DNA of 64,000 nucleotides from Bog-756 sp963829235 (GTDB lineage: Bacteria; Actinomycetota; Acidimicrobiia; Acidimicrobiales; RAAP-2), in NCBI GenBank assembly GCA_963829235.1, contig CAWHIF010000007.1, positions 1 to 64,000 of the forward strand, given 5' to 3'. The notes beneath the pieces are model-generated. The model was not told the origin of the DNA, made no database searches, and saw only the letters and a list, made by a program, of their open reading frames with translations. How positions within the stretch are numbered: position 1 is the first letter of the stretch; each line of letters begins with the position of its first letter. Made by a program: the position numbers and the translations under genes. Positions 50,254 to 58,856 of this stretch are shown here, one piece after another.

Positions 50254-51087
50254 ATGCCCATCGCATCGTCGGACGGCGTCGACCTCTACTACGAGCGGCG
50301 TGGGGTCGGCCCCCGGCTTCTCTTCCTCAACGGGTCGGGATCCACCATCGAGGGCTCGGGTCTGCTGCTCGGCGCATTCGCCGGGCCGTTCGACCTCGTC
50401 GCCTGGGACTACCGCGGCATGGGGCGCAGCGGCGTCCCCCCGGGTCCCTACGACATGTCGCAGTGCGCCCGTGATGCACTGGCGGTGTTGGACGCGGTGG
50501 GCTGGGACACGACCCGGGTGCTGGGTATCAGCTTCGGAGGCATGGTGGCCCAGGAGCTCGCCGTCACCGCACCGCGGCGCATCGACCGGCTCGCCCTCTT
50601 GTGCACGTCGGCGGGCGGCGAAGGCGGATCCTCCTACCCGCTGCACGAGTTGGAGCGCATGACCGAAGACGAGCGGAACCGGGCTCGCCGTCAGCTGATC
50701 GATACCCGCTTCGATCCGGAGTGGTTGGCGTCCCACCCGTCGGATCGTGACCTGGTCGACGCCATGGAGCGCCGGGCATCTCCCGCACCGGGACGCGAAC
50801 AGGGCAGCCACTTCCAGCTCGAGGCGCGTCGCCACCACGACGTGTGGAGCCGGCTCCCCTCCATCACCTGCGCCACCTACGTGGCATGCGGCCGCTTCGA
50901 CGGGATCGCTCCGCCGGGCAACAGTGCCGCGCTGGCCTCACGCATCGCCGGAGCCCAGTTGCACACCTATGAAGGTGGGCACGCCTTCCTGGCCCAGGAC
51001 CCCCGCAGCATCACCGACGTGATCCGATTTCTGCAAGGGAGCTCCGGCCCCGTCGCTCCGGCCCCGTCGACCGCGACCGGGGCATGA
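50254..51087 (+). CDS. Alpha/beta fold hydrolase
   Basis: A 277-residue hydrolase. The oxyanion region is FLNGSGST (instead of HG), the nucleophile elbow GISFGGMVAQ, the acid in GRFDGIAPP and the His in EGGHAFL; this resembles the 3-oxoadipate enol-lactonase/proline iminopeptidase branch. ATG 50254 is chosen over an upstream GTG because the family starts at MPIASSDGVDLYYE. Substrate unknown. Separated from the convergent protease gene by a hairpin that fills the gap. Confidence 0.9.
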   Translation: MPIASSDGVDLYYERRGVGPRLLFLNGSGSTIEGSGLLLGAFAGPFDLVAWDYRGMGRSGVPPGPYDMSQCARDALAVLDAVGWDTTRVLGISFGGMVAQELAVTAPRRIDRLALLCTSAGGEGGSSYPLHELERMTEDERNRARRQLIDTRFDPEWLASHPSDRDLVDAMERRASPAPGREQGSHFQLEARRHHDVWSRLPSITCATYVACGRFDGIAPPGNSAALASRIAGAQLHTYEGGHAFLAQDPRSITDVIRFLQGSSGPVAPAPSTATGA

Positions 51088-51103
51088 CCGGAGACGGCTC
51101 CGG
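51088..51103. terminator. Hairpin filling the gap between convergent stop codons
   Basis: CCGGAG-ACGG-CTCCGG is a perfect six-bp stem with a four-base loop that occupies exactly the 16 bases between the two stop codons. No U-tract; probable bidirectional terminator. Confidence 0.5.
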
Positions 51104-53497
51104 CTATGGGACCAGTGTCAGCGTGAAGGCCTGAGACACCACTTCCGGCGATTTCTTCGTACCGAAGATCGCCTCGAACACCAGCCGGTACTTGCCGGCG
51201 GCCAGTCGGGGGCCCGGTGTTCCCGACAGGGTGGCGGTTCCGTTCCCCAGGTTCTTGAACCTCAGCCCCGAGGGTGGCTTGGGGGAGACGGTGAACGTTC
51301 TCGGTACCCCGGTGGTCCGCACGGTGAAGGAGAAACTCTCTCCGATCGTGGCCGTGGCGTCGGTGGCGCTGGTGATGGCCAGGTCGACCACCCAGGAGAA
51401 ACCCACCGACGCACTGGCGCCATCACCGTCTCGGACGGTCACGATCGGGACATACCTGCCCTGGACGCTCGGCGTTCCGGTGATCCGGCCGCTGTCCGAG
51501 CCGATCCTCACGCCGGGCGGGAGCCCGATGGCGCGGTAGGTGAGCGTCTGGCCGACGCTCGAATCGGTGGCCTCGATCTGCAGGCTCACGGCCGTGGCCA
51601 GGTGGGTGCGCTGCCCGCCCGGATCCGTCACGGATACCGGGTCGACGGATGCGGCCGCACACAGCTGGCCGGGCAGCGCCGAGACATTGGGCGTGCCGAG
51701 CCCGGTGGCCATGTCGTAGCCGACGGCGGCCGGATATACCCCCTTCAGTCTTCCGGTCAGGTCGTTGTCGCCCACCGTGACATCGTTGAACGCGGTGGGA
51801 TCGGCCGCTGCGACCCGGTAGAGGATCGGATTGGCGAAGCCGATGTCCTTCCCGCTGCAACTGGCGGACGCATTGGAGAGGGCGATGAGCGAGGCCCAGA
51901 GCGGGGCGGCCAGGCTGGTACCGCCCCAGCTCCCCCACGTCCCACTCACGTAGTCGAGGTAGGGGTACGACCCGGCCAGCGCCGAGACATCGGGGACCTC
52001 GCGGCAGTAGGCACCCGTGGCCGCCTTACAGACTGTGCCGGATGAATGGGCGTTGATCACCCCGACGGCGCCGCTGTCGGCCTGGTAGGACGGCATGGTC
52101 CACAGCTTGGAGACGCCACCGCCGCCAGCCCCCCAGCAACAGGTCGGCCCATCGTTCCACGCCCGTTCGGTGGGCGGGGACCCCGACGCCGTCCACGACG
52201 TGCCGCCCACCCCGGTCACGAAGGGCTGGCTGGCCGGATCGTCCACGGCCAGCCTGTCGTAGGTGTACTTGTTCCCGAGGCAGTCCTCGGATCCCTCGTC
52301 GCCCGCCGCGGCCACGACGGTCTGCCCCTGGACGGCAGCCTCCTCGAACAAGGTGTTCTCGGGCCGGGCCGTGGCACTCCCGGCAAAGATCTCGCACAGG
52401 CCCCACGACGTCGAGACCACCTTGGCCGCGTCCTGGGCGATGATCGAGCTGTAGGTGTCGTAGCCGCCGGCGCCGCTGTTGGGGCCCTGGTACACGAGGA
52501 TGTGAACGTCGGGGGCCAAGCTCGTCACCTGCTCGATGTCGACGTCGGCCTCGCCCACCCCCGAGCCGGCAGACGGCCCGCCGTCGACGTTCACGGTCGT
52601 CACCGGCGTCGCCGTCTTGAAGCACGAGCGGTAGGTGGCGATATCGGAGGCCCCGAAGTTCTGAAGCTCATAGAGGGCGATCACCTGGCCCGAGCCCAGG
52701 TCACCCTGCCCGTAGAGATCGGGGAAGCCGTACGCCGTGCCCACCTCGTCGGCGGTGTACGAGCCCTGTTCTGTGGCATCGACCGCTGCCGTCCTGCACG
52801 CCGTCGGTCCGCCGGTGCCCGAGCTCGGCCTGACCGCGGCCAGGCCGCCTCCGACGCTCGACTGGCTGCCGGCCGGCTCGGCCAGGCTCAGGTCATCGAG
52901 CCCGACCACCGACTGGATGGACGAGGCCACCGACCGGGGAAGCTGAGGGGCATCGGTGTTGGCATAGGCGATCCGTCCCCCGACCCGGTACCGCCGGAAC
53001 CCGGTGGAGAAGGCGGAGGACAGCCGCGCCGCGGTGGCGCGGATCGGGATGCTCAGGTCGTTGCTGCTCACCGCGCCCGGGTGCAGCCCGGCACCGATCA
53101 GGGCCCGCCTGACTGACACCACGGTTGCCCGTGTAGGGCCGAAGCGAGCCACGAATTGCGCCTCACCGAGGTAGCGCCGGTACTGGCCCGACCCCGGCGT
53201 CGACACCGCTTGGGCATAGGAGGTGAGGGCGGCCGGGTCCCGAGGCTGGAGGACGACGTCCACGCGGAGGATGGCGGCGGAGGTGAGGGGCGACACCGCG
53301 GCAGCCCCGGAGGGGATCTCGGGGGCAAACCCGAGCCGGATCTTGGACGGCGCACCGGTTGCCCCTGCACGGCCTGGGACCACCGGGGAGAGAACCGCGG
53401 CCATGACCAATCCGACGGCGATCAGGGCGGCGAACCGCGGTGCCCGACGCCGACCGCCGGCGTCGTGGGAGCAGTTCCTCCCGCTGCGATTGCCCAT
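51104..53497 (-). CDS. Secreted sedolisin (S53) serine-carboxyl peptidase with C-terminal Ig-like part
   Basis: A 797-residue exported protease. A signal peptide ends near residue 45 (APRFAALIAVGLVMAAVLSPVVPG). Residues 60-200 are the activation prodomain (YRRYLGEAQFVARFGP). The peptidase follows with Glu316 and Asp320 (E-x3-D), Asp400 in AGDEGSED for the oxyanion hole and nucleophile Ser528 in GGTSLAAPLWASL. The last 170 residues are two Ig-like putative domains (PPGVRIGSDSGRITGTP and similar). It should digest proteins in acidic surroundings after self-processing. ATG 53497 is chosen as it sits just before the signal peptide. Confidence 0.93.
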   Translation of the reverse strand: MGNRSGRNCSHDAGGRRRAPRFAALIAVGLVMAAVLSPVVPGRAGATGAPSKIRLGFAPEIPSGAAAVSPLTSAAILRVDVVLQPRDPAALTSYAQAVSTPGSGQYRRYLGEAQFVARFGPTRATVVSVRRALIGAGLHPGAVSSNDLSIPIRATAARLSSAFSTGFRRYRVGGRIAYANTDAPQLPRSVASSIQSVVGLDDLSLAEPAGSQSSVGGGLAAVRPSSGTGGPTACRTAAVDATEQGSYTADEVGTAYGFPDLYGQGDLGSGQVIALYELQNFGASDIATYRSCFKTATPVTTVNVDGGPSAGSGVGEADVDIEQVTSLAPDVHILVYQGPNSGAGGYDTYSSIIAQDAAKVVSTSWGLCEIFAGSATARPENTLFEEAAVQGQTVVAAAGDEGSEDCLGNKYTYDRLAVDDPASQPFVTGVGGTSWTASGSPPTERAWNDGPTCCWGAGGGGVSKLWTMPSYQADSGAVGVINAHSSGTVCKAATGAYCREVPDVSALAGSYPYLDYVSGTWGSWGGTSLAAPLWASLIALSNASASCSGKDIGFANPILYRVAAADPTAFNDVTVGDNDLTGRLKGVYPAAVGYDMATGLGTPNVSALPGQLCAAASVDPVSVTDPGGQRTHLATAVSLQIEATDSSVGQTLTYRAIGLPPGVRIGSDSGRITGTPSVQGRYVPIVTVRDGDGASASVGFSWVVDLAITSATDATATIGESFSFTVRTTGVPRTFTVSPKPPSGLRFKNLGNGTATLSGTPGPRLAAGKYRLVFEAIFGTKKSPEVVSQAFTLTLVP

Positions 53498-53827
53498 GAT
53501 CCCCCGAATTTCGGAACGCAGTCGCCGTCCCGGAGATCGGGAGACGCGTCGGCCGCCCGGTGTTCGAACCAGCGGCGTCACCGCTCAAGGTTAGACCCTG
53601 TGGGCGCCATTTCGCCCTCGACTCCGGACAATTCCGACCGGTCGGCCGTCGGAGTCGGATTTTCCGGGGGATCCGGGCAGATCCGGGCAGGTGGGCGGGT
53701 GGGCAGCGGACGGGGGCTCCGGACGGGTCGGGGCCTCTCGCCCGCCGACCTTCCCGACCCGGGAGCGGGCGACGACCGGGCGCGACGCCTTGTGCGTGGG
53801 CCGCCGACTGTCGGCGATGATGCGGTG
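53498..53827. other. 330-base divergent intergenic region
   Basis: No gene or RNA recognised. It contains an imperfect inverted repeat (CCGGA-core arms at 53624-53638 and 53654-53667) and two tandem copies of ATCCGGGCAG (53671-53690). It must hold promoters for the protease and the glycine oxidase-like gene. No TPP riboswitch core was found. Confidence 0.5.
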
Positions 53828-54997
53828 GTGACACCACAGCCGCCGGGTGCCGACGTCGTGGTGGTCGGAGGCGGGCTGGTCGGAGCATCGCTCGCCTACG
53901 AGCTGGTCACGGCCGGAGCCACCACCGTGCTGGTGGACCGGCGCGACCCGGGTCGGGCGACGGACGCGGGGGCGGGCATCCTGTCGCCCGAGACCGGGCA
54001 GGATCCTGACCCGGACGCGTACGGTTTCGGGCTCGCCGCAGCCCACCACTACGAGTCGCTGGTCGCACGCCTCGGGGACGACGGCGTGGCCGACGCGGGT
54101 TTTGCGGTCACCGGTTCGCTCCTCATCGCCGAACGGCAGGGCGACGATGCGTTCATGGAACGTGCCGCCGGGCTCATCGCAGACCGTTCTCCCGGTCTCG
54201 TCGAGGAGATCGAACCAGTGGAGGCGTCCCGCTCCTTCCCCCCGCTCGGACCCGTCCGACGTGCCCTGTTCAACCCGGCCGCACGTCGAGTCGACGGCCG
54301 GGTCTTGAACCGGGCCCTCCGGCAGGCGGCCACCTCCCGGGGACTGCGGGTGCTCGACGGCGGAGCCACCGCCCTCGAGGTCGACCGGAGCAACCAGGCC
54401 GTCACTGCGGTGGCCACCACCGAGGGCACCGTGACCGCCGGCGCGGTCGCCCTCACCGGAGGAGCATGGACGGGCGAGTTGGCACGGACGCTCGGGGTGG
54501 AGATCCCCGTGACCCCCCTCAAGGGTCAGATCGTCCACCTGTCCCTTCCGTCGACGGACACCAGCGCCTGGCCCATCGTCCAGCCCGTGCTCGGCTACTA
54601 CCTGGTGCCGTGGCCCGACGGACGGGTGGCCTGCGGCGGGACCATGGAGGCCGAGGCCGGATTCGACCATCGGCCGACGGCGCACGGGGTCCACCAGCTC
54701 CTCCGGGAGTGCCTGCGCACGGCTCCGGGCCTGGCCCAGGCGACGCTGGTGGAGACGAGAGCAGGGTCGCGACCGGCGACACCGGACGGTCACGCCATTC
54801 TCGGTCGGATGCCCGGTTGGGCGAACGCGTACGTCGCCACCGGGCACGGCGCGGAGGGGCTCCTGCTCGGCCCCTACAGCGCGTTGACCGTGGCGCGCAG
54901 CATCCTCGGCATCGGAACACCCGGCGACCCCATCGAGCAGGCGCTCACCGCCCGCATCCTGGACAGGTCCGCTCCCGAGCGCTTCAGCGGGGTGTGA
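53828..54997 (+). CDS. thiO: FAD-dependent glycine oxidase-like enzyme (ThiO/DadA group)
   Basis: A 389-residue D-amino-acid-oxidase-type flavoprotein. VVVVGGGLVGASLAYELVTAGATTVLVDRRDPGRATDAGAGILSPE is the FAD site with the ThiO-type GAGILSP, later GGTMEAEAGFD and ETRAGSRPATPDGHAILGRMP, ending VATGHGAEGLLLGP. This is the pattern of glycine oxidase, which makes iminoglycine for the thiamine thiazole. No other thi genes are visible, so another amino acid substrate is possible. GTG 53828 (or GTG 53825) is the start; upstream frame is low complexity. Confidence 0.82.
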   Translation: MTPQPPGADVVVVGGGLVGASLAYELVTAGATTVLVDRRDPGRATDAGAGILSPETGQDPDPDAYGFGLAAAHHYESLVARLGDDGVADAGFAVTGSLLIAERQGDDAFMERAAGLIADRSPGLVEEIEPVEASRSFPPLGPVRRALFNPAARRVDGRVLNRALRQAATSRGLRVLDGGATALEVDRSNQAVTAVATTEGTVTAGAVALTGGAWTGELARTLGVEIPVTPLKGQIVHLSLPSTDTSAWPIVQPVLGYYLVPWPDGRVACGGTMEAEAGFDHRPTAHGVHQLLRECLRTAPGLAQATLVETRAGSRPATPDGHAILGRMPGWANAYVATGHGAEGLLLGPYSALTVARSILGIGTPGDPIEQALTARILDRSAPERFSGV

Positions 54998-55130
54998 CCG
55001 GCCCCGGCGGCGACAGGAGGTCACCGCCTGCGATCACCAGCCGGTGGCGGCGATGACGGCGCCGTTGCCTCCAAGCAGCCGCTTCGTGCGCTCTCAGCTT
55101 CTTCTCAGGTTCATGGTCGACGATTGCTCC

Positions 55131-55733
55131 ATGTCCCGAGCAGGCAAGGAGAGAGTCATCTGGCTGGTCCGCCATGGTGAGACCACCTGGAACGCCATGG
55201 GATGGGTCCAGGGTCAGATCGACGGAGCCCGGCTGACCCGCAAGGGGCGGCTCCAGGCCCGGCAGGTCGCCGACCGCCTGGCCGAGGAACCGATCCGTGC
55301 GGTGTACTCGAGCGACCTCTACCGGGCCCGCCGGATGGCCACGGTCACCGCCCGGCGACTGGGTTGTGAGGTCCACACCGACCATCGGCTGCGGGAGAGG
55401 TGCTTCGGGATAGCCGAAGGGGTGCCTTCGACGAGCATCTCGGTGGCGGTCACCGGGATCCGGGATGGCCAGGTGGTCGACGAACACGCCAGGCCGCCCG
55501 GCGGTGAATCGCTCTACGACGTCCACCAGCGCTGTTCGGCCTTCCTGCGCCAATTACTCGGACAGCACGAAGACGGTGACGCCGTGGTGGTGGCCCATGG
55601 TGGAAGCATCCGCATGCTTCGATCGCTCGCCGCCGACACCGAGCTCAGAGGCTTGCCCTGGGACACCGTTCCCAACGCCGGTATCTTCCGCCTGGGCCTT
55701 CCCCTCCCCGATCTGGCCGGCTCGACCCGCTGA
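55131..55733 (+). CDS. Histidine phosphatase family protein
   Basis: A 200-residue phosphoglycerate mutase-like phosphatase: IWLVRHGETTWN holds the catalytic His, YSSDLYRARRMATV the second Arg region, LRERCFG the acid region and VVVAHGGSIRMLR the final His. It removes phosphate from a small molecule such as a sugar phosphate or an intermediate of cofactor pathways. ATG 55131 begins just before the first strand; ATG 55113 would add six residues. Confidence 0.92.
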   Translation: MSRAGKERVIWLVRHGETTWNAMGWVQGQIDGARLTRKGRLQARQVADRLAEEPIRAVYSSDLYRARRMATVTARRLGCEVHTDHRLRERCFGIAEGVPSTSISVAVTGIRDGQVVDEHARPPGGESLYDVHQRCSAFLRQLLGQHEDGDAVVVAHGGSIRMLRSLAADTELRGLPWDTVPNAGIFRLGLPLPDLAGSTR

Positions 55734-55738
55734 GGGTC

Positions 55739-56011
55739 CTATGTCTCGGGGACGATCCCCGCCCCCTTCAGCATCCGCCGCAAATCGATGACCATCTGCT
55801 CGTCCACGTCGTGACCGGTCGGCGCATCCAGCGTTTCGGTCTCAGTTCCCAACGTCACCCTGTACCGCCCGTCGTGCCGCTCGCTCACCTCGGCCACGCT
55901 CTCCAGGAGGGACAGCACGTCGTGCCATTGGATGTTGTGGCTGACCGGGTGCTGGAAGATCTTCTCGACCGTCACCCGATGATGCCCGTTGAGCTTGACG
56001 CCGTCAGCCAC
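55739..56011 (-). CDS. Small HicA-fold-like protein
   Basis: A 90-residue protein with the order KLNGHHRVTVEKIFQHPVSHNIQWHDVLSLLESVAEV, RYRVTLGTETETL, DVDEQMVIDLRRMLKGAGI. The first block closely resembles actinobacterial proteins annotated as HicA-like toxins (helix, WxDV, beta sheet, helix). No HicB antitoxin follows, so it is probably an orphan dsRBD-fold protein and not a working toxin-antitoxin pair. GTG 56011 is chosen because GGAG lies six bases upstream. Confidence 0.65.
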   Translation of the reverse strand: MADGVKLNGHHRVTVEKIFQHPVSHNIQWHDVLSLLESVAEVSERHDGRYRVTLGTETETLDAPTGHDVDEQMVIDLRRMLKGAGIVPET

Positions 56012-56153
56012 GTTCGTCTCCAATGCCTGTCCTGCGGACGATCCCGCCCATCCCGAGTGTAGACCTGCCCGGAGGCCCGGGTTGCAGGCTGCCTGGGCAA
56101 GTCGGGGGCCGAGGTCGTTCAAGTCCGGTCCGGAACGAGCCGATGGTCTCCCT

Positions 56154-56480
56154 ATGAGCGCGCAGCCGAGAGACCTGGGTTGGACACAGAGCAGCGAACC
56201 CCTGCGGGTGGATGCGGACGGCGTCACCGACTACACGTTCTTCAGCGACGAGCAGCTCTCCGCCGAGCGTGACCGGCAGCAGGCCCAGCTGGATGAGCTC
56301 AAGCTGCACTCCGGTGACTCCCTCGCCGTCCGTCAACTCCGCGCCGGCATCGATCGCGAGGTCACCCGGATGACGGACGAGCTCAGGCGCCGGGCCCGAT
56401 CGAGGCACCCGTCATCGCGCTCCCTGGGCGGTCGTCTCCGAACGCTGCGGTCGCTGTCATGGCCACCGCACGCCGACTAG
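56154..56480 (+). CDS. Small helical protein of unknown function
   Basis: A 108-residue protein. FFSDEQLSAERDRQQAQLDELKLHSGDSLAVRQLRAGIDREVTRMTDELRRRARSR is one long charged helix or helical hairpin, followed by a basic tail. I do not recognise the family. ATG 56154 is the likely start; codon pattern supports coding from about residue 1. Its stop overlaps that of the convergent membrane protein. Confidence 0.55.
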   Translation: MSAQPRDLGWTQSSEPLRVDADGVTDYTFFSDEQLSAERDRQQAQLDELKLHSGDSLAVRQLRAGIDREVTRMTDELRRRARSRHPSSRSLGGRLRTLRSLSWPPHAD

Positions 56481-56689
56481 GAGGAGCGCGCCGAAGTAGA
56501 ACGCGCTTTACGAATGCGGGCCGCCCATGCCACCAGGGTCAGCCCGATCACCAGCACGACGACACCGAGCAGGGTGTACTGCCCATGCCCGCTCATCAGT
56601 TTCGAGTTGCTGATCACGTCCGTGCCCTGCCCGATCCAGACAAGACCGGTGAGACAGAGCACGATTCCGACGATGCCTCGAGCCCACAT
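56477..56689 (-). CDS. Small membrane protein with two hydrophobic segments
   Basis: A 70-residue protein: MWARGIVGIVLCLTGLVWIGQGTDVI is the first membrane segment, YTLLGVVVLVIGLTLVAWAARIRKAR the second with a positively charged cytosolic end. GGAG lies seven bases before ATG 56689. Common type of small actinobacterial membrane protein, function unknown. Confidence 0.7.
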   Translation of the reverse strand: MWARGIVGIVLCLTGLVWIGQGTDVISNSKLMSGHGQYTLLGVVVLVIGLTLVAWAARIRKARSTSARSS

Positions 56690-56784
56690 GGTCGACTCCG
56701 ATCCAAACCAAAGGTGCCATACGCTGTTGCAGGCAACGTAGCGCCGATTCGTCAGAACCGGGCATCGGAGAGGCAGGTACCGGC

Positions 56785-57717
56785 ATGCGGGTTCTGAGGG
56801 CCACCGGGAAGAGCCTGATGGCGGTGATCGTCGCGGTGCCCCTCTTGAGCGCATGCGGTGGTCAACCGGGTCTGATCGGCTCAGAGAGCTCGTATACCTA
56901 CTGCGACAACGGTGGCATTGCCGAGACCCTCAACGTCTTCGAGCCGTCCGCGCCCTCGAGGTCGGCGCCGGCCGTGGTGGACATCCACAGCGGAGGATGG
57001 GTGAGTGGCGACGCCAACCTCCAGCCCCAGTCGGTGGACTGGGACGTCGAGCCGGCTCTGGTCGGCAAGGGTTGGGCGTTCGTGTCCATCAACTATCGGC
57101 TGGCCCCCTCCAGTCCCTGGCCGGCGCAGCTCGACGACGCCAAGTGCGCCATCCGTTTCCTCCGTGCGAACGCTCCGGCACTGCACATCGATCCCGGCCG
57201 GATCGGGGTGATCGGGTCCAGCGCCGGGGGTCAGCTGGCCGGCATGCTCGGGCTCACCGGCCAGCCGTCCGAGGCGGGGCTCTTCGAGGAGGGAGGGGAA
57301 CTCGGAGAGTCGAGCGCGGTGGAGGCCGTGGTGGACGAGTACGGCCCCACAGATCTGACCTCTCCGGACTGGTCGAGCTCCAAGGTCCTCGGGATCCTCT
57401 CGAAGGAGACCTTCGGCGAGAAGGTGGGGCAGGTGTCGCCGACGCTGGTGGCGGCCAGTCCGGTGACCTACATCCATCCGGGTGCGCCGCCCTTCCTGGT
57501 CATCCAGGGAGCGGAGGACCAGATCGTTCCTCCGAGCCAGTCGACCGAGCTCGTCGGTCGGCTCAAGGAGGCCGGTGACACGGCCACGCTGGTGACGGTG
57601 CAACACGCCGGCCACGGACTGGTCCAGACCGGCCGGGGGCCGGTGACGCCGGGCGTGGCGACGCTGGCTGCCGAGGTGGTGGCGTTCCTGACCCACCAGC
57701 TCTCCGCGCCGCGATGA
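56785..57717 (+). CDS. Alpha/beta hydrolase lipoprotein (HSL-type esterase)
   Basis: A 310-residue exported esterase. Signal peptide with lipobox LSAC places the lipidated Cys at residue 24. The hydrolase has HSGGW (oxyanion, usual HGGG), FVSINYRLAPSSPWPAQLDDAKCAIRFL, nucleophile in GSSAGGQLAG, acid in GAEDQIVPPS and His in HAGHGL, the hormone-sensitive lipase/BD-FAE-like pattern. It would cleave esters at the outer membrane face. GGAGAGG precedes the ATG. Convergent with lepB. Confidence 0.9.
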   Translation: MRVLRATGKSLMAVIVAVPLLSACGGQPGLIGSESSYTYCDNGGIAETLNVFEPSAPSRSAPAVVDIHSGGWVSGDANLQPQSVDWDVEPALVGKGWAFVSINYRLAPSSPWPAQLDDAKCAIRFLRANAPALHIDPGRIGVIGSSAGGQLAGMLGLTGQPSEAGLFEEGGELGESSAVEAVVDEYGPTDLTSPDWSSSKVLGILSKETFGEKVGQVSPTLVAASPVTYIHPGAPPFLVIQGAEDQIVPPSQSTELVGRLKEAGDTATLVTVQHAGHGLVQTGRGPVTPGVATLAAEVVAFLTHQLSAPR

Positions 57718-57735
57718 CGGCGGAGCCTCAGCCGC

Positions 57736-58293
57736 TCAAAACCAGTGCAGCCAGGGGTGGTTGTGTCTCCATACGACGACGGTCACCTTGCCGATGATGT
57801 TCGAGGCCGGGACAGTGCCCCACGAACGGCTGTCGCTGGAGTCGCCCCGGCAGTCGCCCATCACGAAGTACTGCCCGGGCGGGATCCGGGTGGTGGGCAC
57901 GTCGGCCGCCGACTGGGAGCAGATGCCCGTTGCCTTCGGCAGCCAAGGCTCGGCCAGGGGTCTCCCGTCGATGAGGATCGTGTTCCCGACCGACGAGATG
58001 GTCTCGCCGGGCAGGCCGATCACCCTCTTCACCAGGTCGGCGTATTCGCTGTCGTGATCGCCGGGGGCACGACGGAAGACGATGATGTCGCCCCGGTGGA
58101 CCGTCGACGAAAGCTTGTCCACGATCAGACGGTCACCGATCTGCAGCGTCGGAAGCATCGACCCCGACGGCACCACGAAGGCCTCCGCGGCGTAGGCGCG
58201 GACTCCCGTGGACAGCACCATGACGCCCACGAAGGTCGCAATCAATACGAAGGCGGTTCGGACCCCGGCCCGACGGGTGCCAGCTCTCGTCAC
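57736..58293 (-). CDS. lepB: Signal peptidase I
   Basis: A 185-residue membrane peptidase that cleaves Sec/Tat signal peptides. One N-terminal membrane segment (FVLIATFVGVMVLSTGVRAYA), then nucleophile Ser45 in SGSMLPTLQIGDRLIVDKL, general base Lys89 in DLVKRVIGLPG, and the family boxes GDIIVFRRAP and YFVMGDCRGDSSDSRSWG. GTG 58293 is chosen because TAGGCT lies six bases upstream; a TTG two codons earlier is possible. Confidence 0.94.
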   Translation of the reverse strand: MTRAGTRRAGVRTAFVLIATFVGVMVLSTGVRAYAAEAFVVPSGSMLPTLQIGDRLIVDKLSSTVHRGDIIVFRRAPGDHDSEYADLVKRVIGLPGETISSVGNTILIDGRPLAEPWLPKATGICSQSAADVPTTRIPPGQYFVMGDCRGDSSDSRSWGTVPASNIIGKVTVVVWRHNHPWLHWF

Positions 58294-58299
58294 GGGCAA

Positions 58300-58305
58300 A
58301 GCCTA
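58300..58305 (-). promoter_or_regulatory. -10 element TAGGCT for lepB
   Basis: TAGGCT ends six bases before GTG 58293; leaderless pattern. Confidence 0.45.
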
Positions 58306-58374
58306 GGTCCAGTGCGAACGCCGGCGGGGGTCGGGGCCGACGGCGGCTCCACGGCCCTCGGCCGGATGGCGCGG

Positions 58375-58581
58375 CTACGAGCCCTTCGGTCGCCGCCCCA
58401 ACAGTCTCAGCACGTACGATCCGGCCCGTCCCGGCTTTCCCGCATGGTGACCGTCCGAGCTGTGCCCGACCCGGCCGAACGATCCACCGGTGAACCCCTC
58501 GGCGCGATTGGGCTCTTCATACTTCGGCACCTTGTCCAGCCTGTGCCGTCGCTTGCGAGGCTTGCTTCCGTCTGATCCCAT
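58375..58581 (-). CDS. Small basic protein of unknown function
   Basis: A 68-residue, highly basic, Gly/Ser-rich protein: MGSDGSKPRKRRHRLDKVPKYEEPNR then GGSFGRVGHSSDGHHAGKPG. GGGAG lies directly before the ATG. The composition would suit an RNA-associated or disordered protein. It may also be a chance frame; evidence is only the ribosome site and a filled gap upstream of lepB on the same strand. Confidence 0.4.
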   Translation of the reverse strand: MGSDGSKPRKRRHRLDKVPKYEEPNRAEGFTGGSFGRVGHSSDGHHAGKPGRAGSYVLRLLGRRPKGS

Positions 58582-58856
58582 GCTCCCATCATTGTCGACA
58601 GGCCTCCGTCGTGCTCCATGGCGCCTGACGGGTTGCCGTCGGAGCGGGACCGCCGGTCGTCGACGCGGCCGGCTCGCCGTCGGCCACCACCCGGCGACCT
58701 ATCGTTGACGTGGTGAAGCCCGTTTCGACGGAGCCCCCGGCTCTCCACCAGGCCGCCGCACCGGTGAGGCACTGACGTGCCCCGACGCACCGACCGTTGT
58801 CACCGGGAGCCCGCGGCGACCTCGCCGGGAAACCCCGGTCCGGCCCGCCGGCCGCC
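58582..58856. other. 275-base gap without a recognisable gene
   Basis: Divergent region before the frameshifted membrane protein gene. No RNA gene or clear motif seen. Confidence 0.4.

Noticed and set aside
53555..53595. tRNA-like T-loop (GTTCGAACC) upstream of the protease
   Set aside because: No matching acceptor, anticodon or D arms could be folded around it.
53498..53827. TPP riboswitch before the thiO-like gene
   Set aside because: The conserved CTGAGA and ACCTGATC core elements of the THI box are absent from the gap.
55739..56480. HicAB toxin-antitoxin module
   Set aside because: The 90-residue protein is HicA-like, but its neighbour at 56154 is a charged helical protein with no HicB features and lies on the other strand.
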